Shown here: positions 8,967-19,076 of the stretch, piece by piece
How positions within the stretch are numbered: position 1 is the first letter of the stretch
Layout: each line of letters begins with the position of its first letter
NCBI GenBank assembly: GCA_030432755.1
Contig: JAUILZ010000031.1
Span: 1-37,608, forward strand
Source of the DNA: Gammaproteobacteria bacterium
GTDB lineage: Bacteria > Pseudomonadota > Gammaproteobacteria > Arenicellales > Poriferihabitantaceae
Length of the DNA stretch: 37,608 nt
Direction of reading: 5' to 3'
Position numbers and translations under genes: made by a program
Notes under the pieces: generated by a model
Database searches by the model: none
Told to the model about the DNA's origin: nothing
What the model saw: only the letters and a program-made list of their open reading frames with translations

Positions 8967-9841
8967 TGTCCGTATTGATCAACAAGGAAACCCGCGTCAT
9001 CTGCCAGGGATTCACCGGTTCCACCGCCACCTTCCACAGTGAGCAGGCCATCGCCTACGGCACCAACATGGTGGGCGGCGTCACGCCGGGCAAGGGCGGG
9101 CAGAAACATCTCGGCCTGCCGGTATTTGATACCGTGCATGATGCGGTAGCAGAGACCGGCGCCAATGCCTCCGTCATCTACGTGCCGCCGCCGTTCGCCG
9201 CGGACGCGATCATGGAAGCGGTGGACGCGGAGATCCCGCTCATCGTCTGCATCACCGAGGGCGTCCCGGTACTCGACATGGTGCGGGTGAAGCGCATGCT
9301 GCAAGGCTCGAAAAGCCGCCTGGTGGGCCCGAACTGTCCGGGTGTCATCACCCCGGACGAATGCAAGATCGGCATCATGCCCGGCCATATCCACAAGAAG
9401 GGCAGCGTCGGCATCGTCTCGCGTTCCGGCACCCTGACCTACGAGGCCGTGGCCCAGACCACCGCCGCCGGTATGGGGCAGAGCACCTGCATCGGCATCG
9501 GTGGCGACCCGGTCAATGGCACCAACTTCATCGACTGCCTGGAGATGTTCCTCGCGGATCCGGAAACCGAGTCCATCATCATGATCGGCGAGATCGGTGG
9601 CACCGCGGAGGAAGAGGCGGCGGAATTCATTCGCGAGAACAAGGTGAAAAAGCCGATGTGCGGCTTCATTGCCGGGGTGACCGCCCCGCCGGGGCGCCGC
9701 ATGGGCCATGCCGGCGCCATCATCGCCGGTGGCAAGGGCAGCGCCGACGACAAGATCGAGGCGCTCCAGTCCGCGGGCATCCGGGTGGCGGATTCCCCTG
9801 CGTCTCTCGGCACCACGTTGAAAGCAGCCCTTGGCGGCTGA
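8966..9841 (+). CDS. sucD: Succinyl-CoA synthetase alpha subunit
   Basis: The alpha subunit binds CoA and carries the phosphohistidine. It is 291 aa, close to E. coli SucD (289 aa). The CoA-binding Rossmann region has [18 protein letters not shown] (residues 15-32) and [10 protein letters not shown]. The central GPNCPGVI is at 121-128. The phosphorylated histidine is His248 in [10 protein letters not shown]. The ATG at 8966 overlaps the sucC stop and is preceded by GGAGG within the end of sucC, so this start is secure. The same frame is open much further upstream inside sucC, which is coincidental. Confidence 0.97.
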   Translation: MSVLINKETRVICQGFTGSTATFHSEQAIAYGTNMVGGVTPGKGGQKHLGLPVFDTVHDAVAETGANASVIYVPPPFAADAIMEAVDAEIPLIVCITEGVPVLDMVRVKRMLQGSKSRLVGPNCPGVITPDECKIGIMPGHIHKKGSVGIVSRSGTLTYEAVAQTTAAGMGQSTCIGIGGDPVNGTNFIDCLEMFLADPETESIIMIGEIGGTAEEEAAEFIRENKVKKPMCGFIAGVTAPPGRRMGHAGAIIAGGKGSADDKIEALQSAGIRVADSPASLGTTLKAALGG

Positions 9842-9895
9842 CCCGGTACAAATCGCGGCTCGCCCGCCGCGTCCCGTCGATGCAAAGACAGAACA

Positions 9896-9996
9896 GGCCG
9901 GAGGTGGATGCAACGCCTCCGGGCCGATGGGATACAACGGGCAACCAATGGAGGAAGTCTCCGGCCCCGTGATCCGCCACCGCGGATCATGGCCGG
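9896..9996 (+). promoter_or_regulatory. Structured leader upstream of the formate dehydrogenase operon
   Basis: The 189 bp between sucD and the dehydrogenase beta subunit contain nested complementarity. CCGGAGG (9898-9904) pairs with CCTCCGG (9916-9922) across an 11-nt loop. GGCCGGAG (9896-9903) can instead pair perfectly with CTCCGGCC (9959-9966). The latter also supplies CCGGCC (9961-9966), which pairs with GGCCGG (9991-9996) below a second stem, TGATCCGC-CACC-GCGGATCA (9970-9989). These pairings are mutually exclusive, as in a riboswitch or attenuator. No U-tract follows, so any control is more likely at translation or by a factor. A Moco/Tuco-type RNA is possible given the downstream enzyme, but I could not verify its consensus. 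Confidence 0.45.
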
Positions 9997-10030
9997 GCTT
10001 CCCCGCAACACAATTATCCAGGAAAACGTC

Positions 10031-11728
10031 ATGGGCGTAGTATCCAGAATGCCCCAGAAAAGAGGGCATCCGGGCAGCGGGAAAAAGAAAACCCGCGGCC
10101 AACCCAAGGGCCGACAGGTCAATCCCTCGGCGCTGTCGGAGGTGCGCACGCTGGTCGGCTCCGAGACCCGGCGCGACCTGCTGATCGAATACCTGCACCT
10201 GGTCCAGGACAAGTATGGTTGCCTGTCGCCGGACCATATCGCCGCCCTCGCATCGTTGATGGGCCTGGCCCAGACCGAGGTCTACGAGGTCGCCACCTTC
10301 TACGCGCATTTCGACGTTCTCTCCGAGGGCGATGCGCCGCCGCCGGCGGTCACAATCCGGGTCTGCGACAGCATCGCCTGCCAGCTTGCCGGGGCGGAAT
10401 CCCTGCTTGCCGAGCTCGAGGCCGGCCGCGGCGATGACGTTCGGGTGCTGCGCGCTCCCTGCATGGGACGCTGCGAACAGGCTCCGGTAGCGGAAGTCGG
10501 TCACAACCATGTCTGCGGCGCCGACAGCGCCACGCTGCTCGCCACCGCCGCTGAGCGTCACGTGCATCCCGACATGCCAGGTTACCGCGACCTCGACGGC
10601 TACCAGGCGGATGGCGGCTACCGACTGCTGAGCGCCTGCCTCGCGGGAGAGCGCAAGCCCGAGGAGATCATCGAGACCCTCAACCAGTCATCGCTCCAGG
10701 GTCTCGGCGGAGCAGGGTTCCCCACCGGGCGCAAGTGGGGCATCGTGCGCGGCTTTCCCGGTCCCCGCCTGATGGCGGTGAACGGCGACGAGGGCGAACC
10801 CGGCACCTTCAAGGACCGCGTCTACCTCGAATCCGATCCCCATCGCTTCATCGAGGGCGCGCTCATCGCCGCCTGGGTGGTGGGCGTGGAGAAATGCTTC
10901 ATCTATATCCGCGACGAGTACCCGGCAATCATCAAGCTGCTGAAGGCGGAACTCGACAAGGTGCGCGCCGCCGGCCTCGCGGATCACGTCGTCGTCGAGG
11001 TGCGGCGCGGCGCGGGCGCCTATATCTGCGGCGAGGAGTCCTCGATGATCGAATCCATCGAGGGCAAGCGCGGGCTGCCGCGCAACCGCCCGCCCTATGT
11101 CGCCGAGGTGGGCGTCTTCGGCCGGCCGACCCTGGTAAACAACGTCGAGACCCTCTACTGGGTGCGCGACATCGTCGAGAAGGGCGCGGACTGGTTCTCC
11201 GGCGCCGGCGCCCACGGTCGCAAGGGCTGGCGCTCCTACTCGGTATCGGGCAGGGTCAAGAAACCCGGCATGGTGCTCGCGCCCGCCGGCACCACGGTCA
11301 ACGAACTGATCGACAAGTACTGCGGCGGCATGCTCGACGGTCACGTTTTCAAGGGCTACCTCCCGGGCGGAGCCTCCGGCGGCATCCTGCCCGCCAGCCT
11401 CGGTGACGTGCCCCTGGATTTCGGCACCCTGCAGGAATACGGCTGCTTTATCGGCTCCGCGGCGGTGGTCATCTTCAGCGACCAGGACAACATGAAGGAC
11501 GTGGCGCTCAACCTGATGCGCTTCTTCGAGGACGAGAGCTGCGGCCAGTGCACCCCCTGTCGCGTGGGCACGGAGAAATCGGTTACCCTGATGGAGAAAC
11601 CAAAGTGGGACACGGATCTCCTCGAGGAACTCGTCACGGTGATGACGGACGCCTCCATCTGCGGCCTCGGACAGGCCGCGGGGAACCCTGTCAGCTCAGT
11701 CCTTAAATACTTTAAGGAGGACCTGTAA
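10031..11728 (+). CDS. fdsB: NAD-dependent formate dehydrogenase beta subunit (NuoE-NuoF fusion)
   Basis: This subunit takes electrons from the formate-oxidising alpha subunit to NAD through a [2Fe-2S] cluster, a [4Fe-4S] cluster and FMN. It is 565 aa from ATG 10031, chosen because AGGA lies 8 bp upstream and the stretch before it has no domain. A Lys-rich tail (residues 8-30) precedes a NuoE-like thioredoxin-fold domain (about 35-160) with cluster cysteines 112, 117, 144 and 148. A NuoF-like domain follows (about 190-565) with GLGGAGFPTGRKW (NADH/FMN), GAGAYICGEESS and the four-cysteine site C504, C507, C510 and C544. In Cupriavidus and Rhodobacter these are separate FdsG and FdsB. The fusion resembles FDH1 of Methylorubrum. 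The symbol follows the Fds nomenclature. Confidence 0.92.
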   Translation: MGVVSRMPQKRGHPGSGKKKTRGQPKGRQVNPSALSEVRTLVGSETRRDLLIEYLHLVQDKYGCLSPDHIAALASLMGLAQTEVYEVATFYAHFDVLSEGDAPPPAVTIRVCDSIACQLAGAESLLAELEAGRGDDVRVLRAPCMGRCEQAPVAEVGHNHVCGADSATLLATAAERHVHPDMPGYRDLDGYQADGGYRLLSACLAGERKPEEIIETLNQSSLQGLGGAGFPTGRKWGIVRGFPGPRLMAVNGDEGEPGTFKDRVYLESDPHRFIEGALIAAWVVGVEKCFIYIRDEYPAIIKLLKAELDKVRAAGLADHVVVEVRRGAGAYICGEESSMIESIEGKRGLPRNRPPYVAEVGVFGRPTLVNNVETLYWVRDIVEKGADWFSGAGAHGRKGWRSYSVSGRVKKPGMVLAPAGTTVNELIDKYCGGMLDGHVFKGYLPGGASGGILPASLGDVPLDFGTLQEYGCFIGSAAVVIFSDQDNMKDVALNLMRFFEDESCGQCTPCRVGTEKSVTLMEKPKWDTDLLEELVTVMTDASICGLGQAAGNPVSSVLKYFKEDL

Positions 11729-14530
11729 ATGTCTGAAAAAATTAAATTTACCCTCAACGGTCAAGCGGTCGAGGCCGAGCCGGGACAGACTATCTGGCAG
11801 GTCGCGCAGGGACAGGGCGTAGACATCCCCCACCTCTGCTACGCGCCCAAGCCCGACTACCGGCCGGACGGCAACTGCCGCGCCTGCATGGTGGAAATCG
11901 AGGGCGAGAGGGTGCTCGCGGCCTCCTGCCTGCGCGAACCCACCGAGGGCATGAAGGTCACCACCGACAACCATCGCGCGAAGACCGCGCAGAAGATGGT
12001 GATGGAACTGCTGGTCGCGGATCAGCCCCCGCGCGGGAAAGCTCACGACAAGGACAGCCACCTGTGGCAATGGGCCGACCGCCTGGAGGTCAGAGACAGC
12101 CGCTTCGAGCCGCGCCAGGCCCATGCGGCGGATACCAGCCACCCGGCGATGCACGTGGCGCTGGACGCCTGCATCCAGTGCAACCTGTGCGTGCGCGCCT
12201 GTCGCGAGGTACAGGTGAACGACGTCATCGGCATGGCCTTCCGCGGCGCCCACGCGAAGATCGTGTTCGACCAGGACGACCCCATGGGGCTCAGCACCTG
12301 CGTTGCGTGCGGCGAATGCGTCCAGGCCTGCCCGACTGGCGCGCTGATGGAATCCGCGCTGGTGGACGAATCCGGCGTGGACCGGGAACTGCCACTGCGC
12401 GAGGTGGAGAGCGTCTGCCCGTACTGCGGTGTTGGCTGCCAGCTCACCTATCGCATCAAGGACAACGAGATCGTTGCGGTGGACGGGCGCGACGGCCCGG
12501 CGAATACCAACCGGCTCTGCGTCAAGGGTCGTTTCGGCTTCGACTACGTCAAGCATCCGCACCGGCTGACGAAGCCGCTCATCCGCAAGGAGGGGGCTGA
12601 GAAGCGTGGTGACATGGATCTCGATCCCGCGAACCCGTGGACCCATTTCCGCGAGGCCTCCTGGGAGGAAGCGCTGGATTTTGCAGGTTCCGGCCTGAAG
12701 AGTATCCGCGACGCGCACGGCGGCAACGCTCTCGCCGGCTTCGGTTCCGCCAAGGGCTCCAACGAGGAGGCCTACCTGTTCCAGAAGCTGGTGCGCACCG
12801 GTTTCGGCACCAATAACGTCGACCACTGCACCCGGCTATGTCACGCCTCTTCGGTGGCGGCGTTGCTGGAAGGGGTCGGCTCCGGAGCCGTATCCGCGCC
12901 GTTCAACGCGGTGAAGGACGCCGACTGCGTCATCGTCATCGGCGCGAACCCGGTGGAGAACCATCCCGTGGCCGCCACCTTCTTCAAGCAGGCGGCGAAG
13001 CGCGGCACCCTGGTGGTAATGGACCCGCGCGGCACCGCGCTCAAGCGCCATGCCACGCACATGCTGCAGTTCAAGCCCGGCGCCGACGTGTCGATGCTGA
13101 ACGCGATGCTCAACGTGATCATCACCGAAGGCCTCGTCAACGAGGAATACGTGGCGAAGCACACCGAGGGCTACGAGAACCTGAAGAAGCACATCGTCGA
13201 CTTCACCCCCGAGGCGATGGCGCCGATCTGCGGCATCGACGCGGACACGCTGCGCACCGTGGCGCGCACCTATGCCACGTCGAAGGCGTCGATCATTTTC
13301 TGGGGCATGGGCATTTCCCAGCACATCCACGGCACCGACAACTCGCGCTGCCTGATCGCGCTCGCACTGGTCACCGGCCAGGTGGGACGTCCGGGCACCG
13401 GGCTGCATCCGCTGCGCGGGCAGAACAACGTCCAGGGCGCTTCCGACGCGGGCCTCATTCCGATGATGCTGCCGGACTACAACCTGGTGGACGTGGACAA
13501 CCTGCGCTCGCGCTTCGAGGATGCCTGGGGCACCACCCTCGATCCCAACCGCGGGCTCACCGTGGTGGAGATCATGGATGCCATCCACGCAGACAAGATC
13601 CGCGGGATGTACGTCATGGGCGAGAACCCGGCGATGTCGGATCCCGACGCGGTCCATGCCCGGGATGCGCTGGCGAAGCTCGAGCACCTCGTGGTGCAGG
13701 ACCTGTTTCTCACCGAGACCGCGTTCTACGCCGACGTCGTCCTGCCGGCCTCGGCCTGGCCGGAGAAGGACGGCACCGTGACCAACACCAACCGCCAGGT
13801 GCAGATGGGCCGCGCCGCGCTCGACCTGCCCGGGGACGCGCGCCAGGACTGGTGGCTGATCCAGGAGATGGCGCGCCGCCTCGGCCTCGACTGGAACTAC
13901 CGGCATCCCTCGGACGTATTCGCCGAGATGGCCGGCGTAATGCCCTCGCTGAAGAACATCACCTGGGACCGCCTCGAAAGCGAAAGTGCGGTGACCTATC
14001 CCTGCGATGCGCCCGACAAGCCGGGCAACGACATCGTCTTCGGCAACGGCTTCCCCACCGCCAGCGGCAAGGGTCGCCTGGTGCCGGCAAGCCTGGTGTC
14101 GCCGGACGAACTGCCCGACGCGGATTACCCCATGGTGCTCACCACCGGGCGCCAGCTCGAACACTGGCATACCGGTTCCATGACCCGGCGCAGCACCGTG
14201 CTCGACCAGATCGAGCCCGAGGCGATCGCCGCGATGTCCCCGGCGATGCTGGAGAAACTGTCAGTCCAGGGTGGTGACATGGTGCGCGTGTCCACCCGTC
14301 GTGGCGCGATCGAGCTCAAGGCGCGTGCGGATACCGCGGTTCCCGAGGGCATGGTGTTCATCCCGTTCTGCTATGCCGAGGCGGCGGCCAACACCCTCAC
14401 CAACCCGGCGCTCGATCCCTTCGGCAAGATCCCGGAGTTCAAGTTCTGCGCCGCGCGCGTGGAGGCGGTTGGCCAGGTGAACCAGCCCGGCAAGGCCGCA
14501 CGGGAATTGCAGCCGGAAGCGGTGAAGTAG
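11729..14530 (+). CDS. fdsA: Formate dehydrogenase alpha subunit, molybdopterin (Mo/W-bisMGD) catalytic
   Basis: This cytoplasmic catalytic subunit oxidises formate to CO2 at a bis-MGD molybdenum or tungsten centre. It is 933 aa. An N-terminal NuoG-like part binds [2Fe-2S] with C37, C50, C53 and C67. Two ferredoxin-type [4Fe-4S] motifs follow, CIQCNLCVRAC (148-158) and CVACGECVQAC (191-201). CPYCGVGC (230-237) opens the molybdopterin domain. The active-site residue is Cys371 in RLCHAS (codon TGT at 12839), followed by His372, so this is a cysteine and not a selenocysteine enzyme. The ATG directly follows the beta-subunit stop and has a perfect AAGGAGG in the end of that gene. No fdhD, mob or molybdate-transport gene is in the window. 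Confidence 0.95.
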   Translation: MSEKIKFTLNGQAVEAEPGQTIWQVAQGQGVDIPHLCYAPKPDYRPDGNCRACMVEIEGERVLAASCLREPTEGMKVTTDNHRAKTAQKMVMELLVADQPPRGKAHDKDSHLWQWADRLEVRDSRFEPRQAHAADTSHPAMHVALDACIQCNLCVRACREVQVNDVIGMAFRGAHAKIVFDQDDPMGLSTCVACGECVQACPTGALMESALVDESGVDRELPLREVESVCPYCGVGCQLTYRIKDNEIVAVDGRDGPANTNRLCVKGRFGFDYVKHPHRLTKPLIRKEGAEKRGDMDLDPANPWTHFREASWEEALDFAGSGLKSIRDAHGGNALAGFGSAKGSNEEAYLFQKLVRTGFGTNNVDHCTRLCHASSVAALLEGVGSGAVSAPFNAVKDADCVIVIGANPVENHPVAATFFKQAAKRGTLVVMDPRGTALKRHATHMLQFKPGADVSMLNAMLNVIITEGLVNEEYVAKHTEGYENLKKHIVDFTPEAMAPICGIDADTLRTVARTYATSKASIIFWGMGISQHIHGTDNSRCLIALALVTGQVGRPGTGLHPLRGQNNVQGASDAGLIPMMLPDYNLVDVDNLRSRFEDAWGTTLDPNRGLTVVEIMDAIHADKIRGMYVMGENPAMSDPDAVHARDALAKLEHLVVQDLFLTETAFYADVVLPASAWPEKDGTVTNTNRQVQMGRAALDLPGDARQDWWLIQEMARRLGLDWNYRHPSDVFAEMAGVMPSLKNITWDRLESESAVTYPCDAPDKPGNDIVFGNGFPTASGKGRLVPASLVSPDELPDADYPMVLTTGRQLEHWHTGSMTRRSTVLDQIEPEAIAAMSPAMLEKLSVQGGDMVRVSTRRGAIELKARADTAVPEGMVFIPFCYAEAAANTLTNPALDPFGKIPEFKFCAARVEAVGQVNQPGKAARELQPEAVK

Positions 14531-14762
14531 GTTTGCGCGTTTAGCGCCGGGATCTCTATCCACGAGACGCCAGCGAGGATTTATCCCAGTGGAGACTGGG
14601 GCTGGCCTCCACCCGGCGAGGTCGTGCGGGTTTGTGACATGGATTCCAGCCCCAGCCTTCGCTGGGACATGCTTTCGCTGGAATTTCGTGGTGCCAATCG
14701 CCACGCTGTGAAGACCCGCTTCGAAACGCCAGCGAAAGCTGGCGTCCATGTCGCATATTTGC
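14531..14762. repeat. Convergent intergenic region with nested REP-like hairpins (site C)
   Basis: Between the formate dehydrogenase and uvrA stop codons lie further copies of the REP-like family. ACGCCAGC-GAAA-GCTGGCGT is at 14726-14745 with TCCATGTCG after it. At 14643-14682 the arms ATTCCAGC and GCTGGAAT enclose a complete inner hairpin, CCCAGC-CTTC-GCTGGG, as if one unit had landed in the loop of another. A degenerate copy lies near 14568-14600 (GACGCCAGCGAGGATTTATC and CAGTGGAGACTGGGGCTGG). No gene is seen here. Confidence 0.8.
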
Positions 14763-17597
14763 TTAGCCTTTCAATAGCGGCTTAAGGTACTTCCCGGTAT
14801 GCGAGCGCCGGGCTTTCGCGATGGCCTCCGGCGTTCCCGTGGCGATGATCTCTCCGCCGCCGCTGCCGCCCTCGGGGCCGAGGTCGATGATCCAGTCCGC
14901 GGTCTTGATGACGTCGAGGTTGTGTTCGATGACGATGATGGTGTTGCCGTGGTCGCGCAGCCGATGCAGTACGCCGAGGAGTTGTCTGATGTCCTGGAAG
15001 TGGAGCCCGGTGGTGGGCTCGTCGAGCACGTAGAGCGTGCGCCCGGTATCGCGCTTGGACAGTTCCCGTGAGAGCTTGATGCGCTGGGCCTCGCCGCCGG
15101 ACAGCGTCGTTGCGCTCTGCCCCAGGGTGATGTAACCGAGGCCGACCGCCAGCAGGGTGTCGAGCTTCTTGCGGATCGCCGGTACCGCTGAGAAGAACTC
15201 GGCGCCTTCCTCCACCGTCATCTTCAGCACCTCGCTGATGTTGCGACCCTTGAAACGCACGTCCAGGGTCTCGCGGTTGTAGCGCTCCCCCTTGCAGACG
15301 TCGCAGGCGACGTAGATGTCCGGCAGGAAATGCATCTCCACCCGGATCATGCCGTCGCCCTGGCAGGCCTCACAGCGCCCGCCCTTGACGTTGAACGAGA
15401 ACCGCCCCGGCTTGTAGCCGCGCGCGCGGGCCTCCTGGGTATTGGTGAAGATGTCTCGGATATGGGTGAACAGCCCGGTATAGGTGGCCGGGTTGGAACG
15501 CGGGGTGCGACCGATGGGGCTCTGGTCGATCATGATGATCTTGTCGAAATGATCGAGGCCCTCGATGCGGTCGTGGGGCATCGGGCTCGACCGTTGCAGG
15601 TGAAGCGCGTGCGCCACCGCCGGGTACAGGGTGCCGTTCACCAGGGTGGACTTGCCCGAGCCGGACACCCCGGTGACGCAGGTGAGAAGTCCCACCGGCA
15701 CCTCCGCGGTAACGCCCTTGAGATTGTTGCCGCGGGCACCCTCCACTCTTAGTACTCGCTCGGGATCGAAGGCGTTGCGTTTCTTTGGCAGGGGGATCTT
15801 TTCGCGCCCGCTGAGGAACTTCGCGGTGAGCGACTTGCGGCTCTTTATGAGCTTGTCCGGTGGCCCCTCGGCCACCACCGTGCCGCCATGCTTGCCCGCC
15901 CCGGGGCCGATATCGACGACGTAGTCCGCGCTGCGGATGGCGTCTTCGTCGTGCTCCACCACGATCACAGTGTTGCCGAGGTCGCGCAGGTGGAACAGGG
16001 TATCGAGGAGGCGCTTGTTATCCCGTTGGTGGAGGCCGATGGAGGGCTCGTCGAGCACGTACATCACGCCCACGAGACCGGAACCGATCTGGGAGGCGAG
16101 GCGAATGCGCTGGGCCTCGCCGCCGGAGAGGGTTTCCGCCGCCCGCGACAGGGTCAGGTAGTTGAGGCCGACATTGGTGAGGAAGCCGAGCCGGGCGTTG
16201 ATCTCCTGCACGATCTTCTGCGCGATCTCGGCGCGCCAGCCCTGCAATTCGAGACTGGAAAACAGCTCCAGCGCGCGGTCCACCGGCAGCGCGGTGACGC
16301 CGTGGATCGTCTGTCCAGCGATATACACGTGGCGCGCGGCGCGCCGCAGGCGGCTGCCGTCGCAGGTACGGCAGGGGCGTGTGCTCATGTTGCGCGCCAG
16401 TTCCTCGCGCGCGGCGCTCGACTCGGTCTCGCGGTAGCGGCGCTCGTAGTTGTTGATCACGCCCTCGAAGACATGCTTCTTCTCGAACCGGCGTCCGGGA
16501 CGAATGTAGACGAAGTTGATCTTCTCCTTGCCGCTGCCGTAGAGCACCAGTTCCTGCTGCTCTTCGGTGAGGCTGTTGAACGGCTGGTCCACGCTGAAGC
16601 CATAGTGCTCGGCGAGGCAGGTGAGCTGGGTGAAAAAGTATGCGCTGCGCCGGTCCCATCCGCGGATCGCGCCCGCGGACAGCGACAGCTCCGGATCCAC
16701 CACCACCCGGTCCGGGTCGAAGAACTGCATCACCCCGAGGCCGTCGCAGTCCTGGCAGGCGCCGGCGGGATTGTTGAACGAAAACAGGCGCGGCTCGAGT
16801 TCATTCAGGCTGTAGCCGCAATGGGGGCAGGCGAACTTGCTCGAGAAGAGCAGGCTGTCGGTGATCGCGCGCTCGTCGCCGAGTACCGCCACGCGCGCGG
16901 TGCCGTCGGTGAGGGCGAGCGCGGTCTCGAATGATTCCGCGAGTCTCTGCTGGTTGCCCTCGCGCACCACCACCCGGTCCACCACCACCTCGATGCTGTG
17001 CTTGTAGCGCTTGTCGAGCTTCGGCGGATCATCGAGTTCCACCGTCTCGCCGTCCACCATGGCGCGGATAAAGCCCTGGGAATGGAGTTCGCCGAGCAGC
17101 TGCTGGAATTCCCCCTTGCGATCGTTGACCACCGGCGCCAGCAGCATCAGCCGGCTGCCGTCCGGCAGCGCCATCACCTGGTCCACCATCTGGCTCACGG
17201 TCTGCGCCTCGAGCGTGATGTCGTGATCCGGGCAGCGCGGCTCTCCGATGCGCGCGAACAGGAGTCGCAGGTAGTCGTAGATCTCGGTCACCGTGCCCAC
17301 GGTGGAGCGCGGATTGTGCGACGAGGATTTCTGCTCGATGCTGATCGCCGGCGATAACCCCTCGATGAGATCCACTTCGGGCTTTTCCATCATCGACAGG
17401 AACTGGCGCGCGTAGGTGGACAGCGATTCGACGTAGCGGCGCTGTCCCTCGGCGTAGATCGTGTCGAAGGCGAGAGACGATTTTCCGGACCCGGAAAGCC
17501 CGGTGATGACGATCAGGCGGTCCCTGGGAAGATCGAGATTGATGGCCTTGAGATTGTGCGTGCGCGCGCCGCGAATGCGGATTTTTTCGATGGACAC
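14763..17597 (-). CDS. uvrA: Excinuclease ABC subunit A
   Basis: UvrA is the damage-recognition ATPase of nucleotide excision repair. It is 944 aa from the GTG at 17597. That start was chosen because [17 protein letters not shown] aligns with the known UvrA N terminus. The frame runs 52 codons further upstream, but that part would overlap the divergent transporter gene and has no family match. Walker A motifs are GLSGSGKS (33-40) and GVSGSGKST in the second half. ABC signatures read LSGGEAQRI twice. Zinc-binding cysteines appear in CPHCGYSL with CQDCDGLG, and in CEACQGDG with [16 protein letters not shown] -10-like element on the minus strand lies about 30 bp upstream. I see no LexA box. Confidence 0.97.
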   Translation of the reverse strand: MSIEKIRIRGARTHNLKAINLDLPRDRLIVITGLSGSGKSSLAFDTIYAEGQRRYVESLSTYARQFLSMMEKPEVDLIEGLSPAISIEQKSSSHNPRSTVGTVTEIYDYLRLLFARIGEPRCPDHDITLEAQTVSQMVDQVMALPDGSRLMLLAPVVNDRKGEFQQLLGELHSQGFIRAMVDGETVELDDPPKLDKRYKHSIEVVVDRVVVREGNQQRLAESFETALALTDGTARVAVLGDERAITDSLLFSSKFACPHCGYSLNELEPRLFSFNNPAGACQDCDGLGVMQFFDPDRVVVDPELSLSAGAIRGWDRRSAYFFTQLTCLAEHYGFSVDQPFNSLTEEQQELVLYGSGKEKINFVYIRPGRRFEKKHVFEGVINNYERRYRETESSAAREELARNMSTRPCRTCDGSRLRRAARHVYIAGQTIHGVTALPVDRALELFSSLELQGWRAEIAQKIVQEINARLGFLTNVGLNYLTLSRAAETLSGGEAQRIRLASQIGSGLVGVMYVLDEPSIGLHQRDNKRLLDTLFHLRDLGNTVIVVEHDEDAIRSADYVVDIGPGAGKHGGTVVAEGPPDKLIKSRKSLTAKFLSGREKIPLPKKRNAFDPERVLRVEGARGNNLKGVTAEVPVGLLTCVTGVSGSGKSTLVNGTLYPAVAHALHLQRSSPMPHDRIEGLDHFDKIIMIDQSPIGRTPRSNPATYTGLFTHIRDIFTNTQEARARGYKPGRFSFNVKGGRCEACQGDGMIRVEMHFLPDIYVACDVCKGERYNRETLDVRFKGRNISEVLKMTVEEGAEFFSAVPAIRKKLDTLLAVGLGYITLGQSATTLSGGEAQRIKLSRELSKRDTGRTLYVLDEPTTGLHFQDIRQLLGVLHRLRDHGNTIIVIEHNLDVIKTADWIIDLGPEGGSGGGEIIATGTPEAIAKARRSHTGKYLKPLLKG

Positions 17598-17694
17598 GAA
17601 AGCTGGGGAAGGGCTGGGCAAACCTGATACTATACGCGGCCTTCGAGTGCCGGGCCAATTGAAATTGCGTTTGAGACAGGCTCCCGGGAGCCCC

Positions 17695-19071
17695 ATGCAT
17701 GCCAGCGAGCGACGCGCCGTGCTGGCCCTCGCCGGGGTGTTTTCGGCGCGCATGTTCGGCCTGTTTCTGCTCCTCCCCGTGCTGGCAGTTCACGCCAACG
17801 GAATGACCGGTGGCAGCGCCTTCCTCGCCGGTATCGCGCTCGGTATTTATGGCCTCACCCAGGCCGCGTTCCAGCTCCCCTTCGGCATGCTCTCCGACCG
17901 CTTCGGCCGCAAGGGGGTGATCACGGTTGGACTGATGATCTTCATCACCGGCAGCGTGGTCGCGGCCCTCGCGGACAGCATCGGCTGGCTGATCGCCGGG
18001 CGCGCGCTCCAGGGCGCGGGCGCGGTATCGGCCGCGGTGCTCGCCCTGACCGCCGACCTTACGCGGGAGGAACAGCGCACAAAGGCCATGGCGATAATCG
18101 GCATGAGCATTGGCGCGGTATTCCTTGTTTCCATGGCGATCGCGCCGCCGGTGGGAGACGCCATCGGCGTGTCCGGCCTGCTATGGATCACGGCGATACT
18201 CGGTGCGCTGGCGCTGTTGTTGCTTCACCAGGTAGTGCCGACCCCGGTGCACGAGGGTCGCCACCGGGAGGTGACGCCGATGGCGGACCGACTGAGAGCG
18301 GTGCTGGCCGATCCCCAGTTGCGCCGTCTCGATGTCGGGATCTTTGTCCTTCACGCCGTGTTGACGGCCCTGTTCGTCGTATTACCGGTCGACATCGCGC
18401 GACTCACCGGGCTCGACCTGGCGCAGCACTGGCGCATCTATCTCCCGGTTATGCTGGCGTCGGTGCTGGGCATGGCGCCGCTGGTGCTGCTCGGGTCGCG
18501 GCCGGGGCAGGTGGACCGGGCCTTTCGTTACGCCATCGGCGTGCTCGTTATTGGCCTTGCCACACTGGTCATGGTCGCATGGCGAGGGTTCACTGGCCTG
18601 GCCTGGTTACCCCTGTCGCTTTGGGTATTCTTCGTCGCCTTCAATGCCCTCGAGGCGATGCTGCCCTCGCTGGTGTCGCGGGTGGCGCCCGCGGCGGACA
18701 AGGGCAGCGCCATTGGCGTCTACAACACGCTGCAGTTCCTCGGGGTGTTCGCCGGCGGCGCCATCGCGGGCTGGCTGGCCCAGTCCTTCGGCAGCCAGGC
18801 GGTGTACCTGGTTTGCGCTCTCCTTGCGCTGGCCTGGTTGCTGCTCACCGTGCGTTCCGCGCCGTTCAGACTCTCGGCTTCGCGCGTGATCCACCTGGGC
18901 GATTCCCTAGATGCCTCGCGCCTGGAGGCCCTGGTTGCTAGAATACGGGCAGTCAGAGGCGTACAGGAGGTGACCATCGTCCGCGGCGAGGCGCTGGCCT
19001 ATCTCAAGGTCGATGACAGGGAACTGGATATCGCCGCATTGCAACAACTTGACCAGACTTCAGGAGGTTAA
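17695..19071 (+). CDS. yajR: MFS transporter, YajR-like, with C-terminal ferredoxin-like domain
   Basis: This inner-membrane proton-coupled exporter of the major facilitator superfamily is 458 aa (E. coli YajR is 454). Twelve membrane segments occupy about residues 10-390. Motif A is [12 protein letters not shown] between helices 2 and 3. After the last helix a soluble tail (about residues 395-458, beginning [17 protein letters not shown]) has the alternating strand-helix pattern of the YAM domain that marks YajR. The ATG at 17695 was chosen because GGGAG lies 6 bp upstream and the N terminus then matches the family. It is divergent from uvrA and its stop is 5 bp from ssb. The same three-gene block occurs in pseudomonads and relatives. 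Substrate is unknown. Confidence 0.87.
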   Translation: MHASERRAVLALAGVFSARMFGLFLLLPVLAVHANGMTGGSAFLAGIALGIYGLTQAAFQLPFGMLSDRFGRKGVITVGLMIFITGSVVAALADSIGWLIAGRALQGAGAVSAAVLALTADLTREEQRTKAMAIIGMSIGAVFLVSMAIAPPVGDAIGVSGLLWITAILGALALLLLHQVVPTPVHEGRHREVTPMADRLRAVLADPQLRRLDVGIFVLHAVLTALFVVLPVDIARLTGLDLAQHWRIYLPVMLASVLGMAPLVLLGSRPGQVDRAFRYAIGVLVIGLATLVMVAWRGFTGLAWLPLSLWVFFVAFNALEAMLPSLVSRVAPAADKGSAIGVYNTLQFLGVFAGGAIAGWLAQSFGSQAVYLVCALLALAWLLLTVRSAPFRLSASRVIHLGDSLDASRLEALVARIRAVRGVQEVTIVRGEALAYLKVDDRELDIAALQQLDQTSGG

Positions 19072-19076
19072 TTTCG

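Noticed and set aside
7797..9841. Malate thiokinase (mtkAB) of the serine cycle instead of sucCD
   Set aside because: Key stretches such as [20 protein letters not shown] and [13 protein letters not shown] follow the succinyl-CoA synthetase pattern, and no serine-cycle genes are nearby.
8630..10567. A 645-codon open frame antisense to sucC, sucD and the dehydrogenase beta subunit
   Set aside because: It crosses three well-supported genes, has a low-complexity His/Arg/Gly-rich translation and no family motifs. It is a by-product of high-GC third positions.
12839..12841. Possible selenocysteine in formate dehydrogenase
   Set aside because: The active-site codon is TGT (Cys371), not TGA, and no internal stop exists.
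12836..14170. Long antisense frame over the formate dehydrogenase alpha subunit (and similar ones at 1377-2495 and 15888-16934)
   Set aside because: Same reason: mirror-strand frames over confirmed genes without any recognisable domain.
17598..17694. LexA (SOS) box upstream of uvrA
   Set aside because: No CTGT-N8-ACAG dyad could be found in the intergenic stretch.
17598..17753. N-terminal extension of UvrA to ATG 17753
   Set aside because: The extra 52 residues have no family counterpart and overlap the start of the divergent transporter gene. GTG 17597 gives the standard N terminus.
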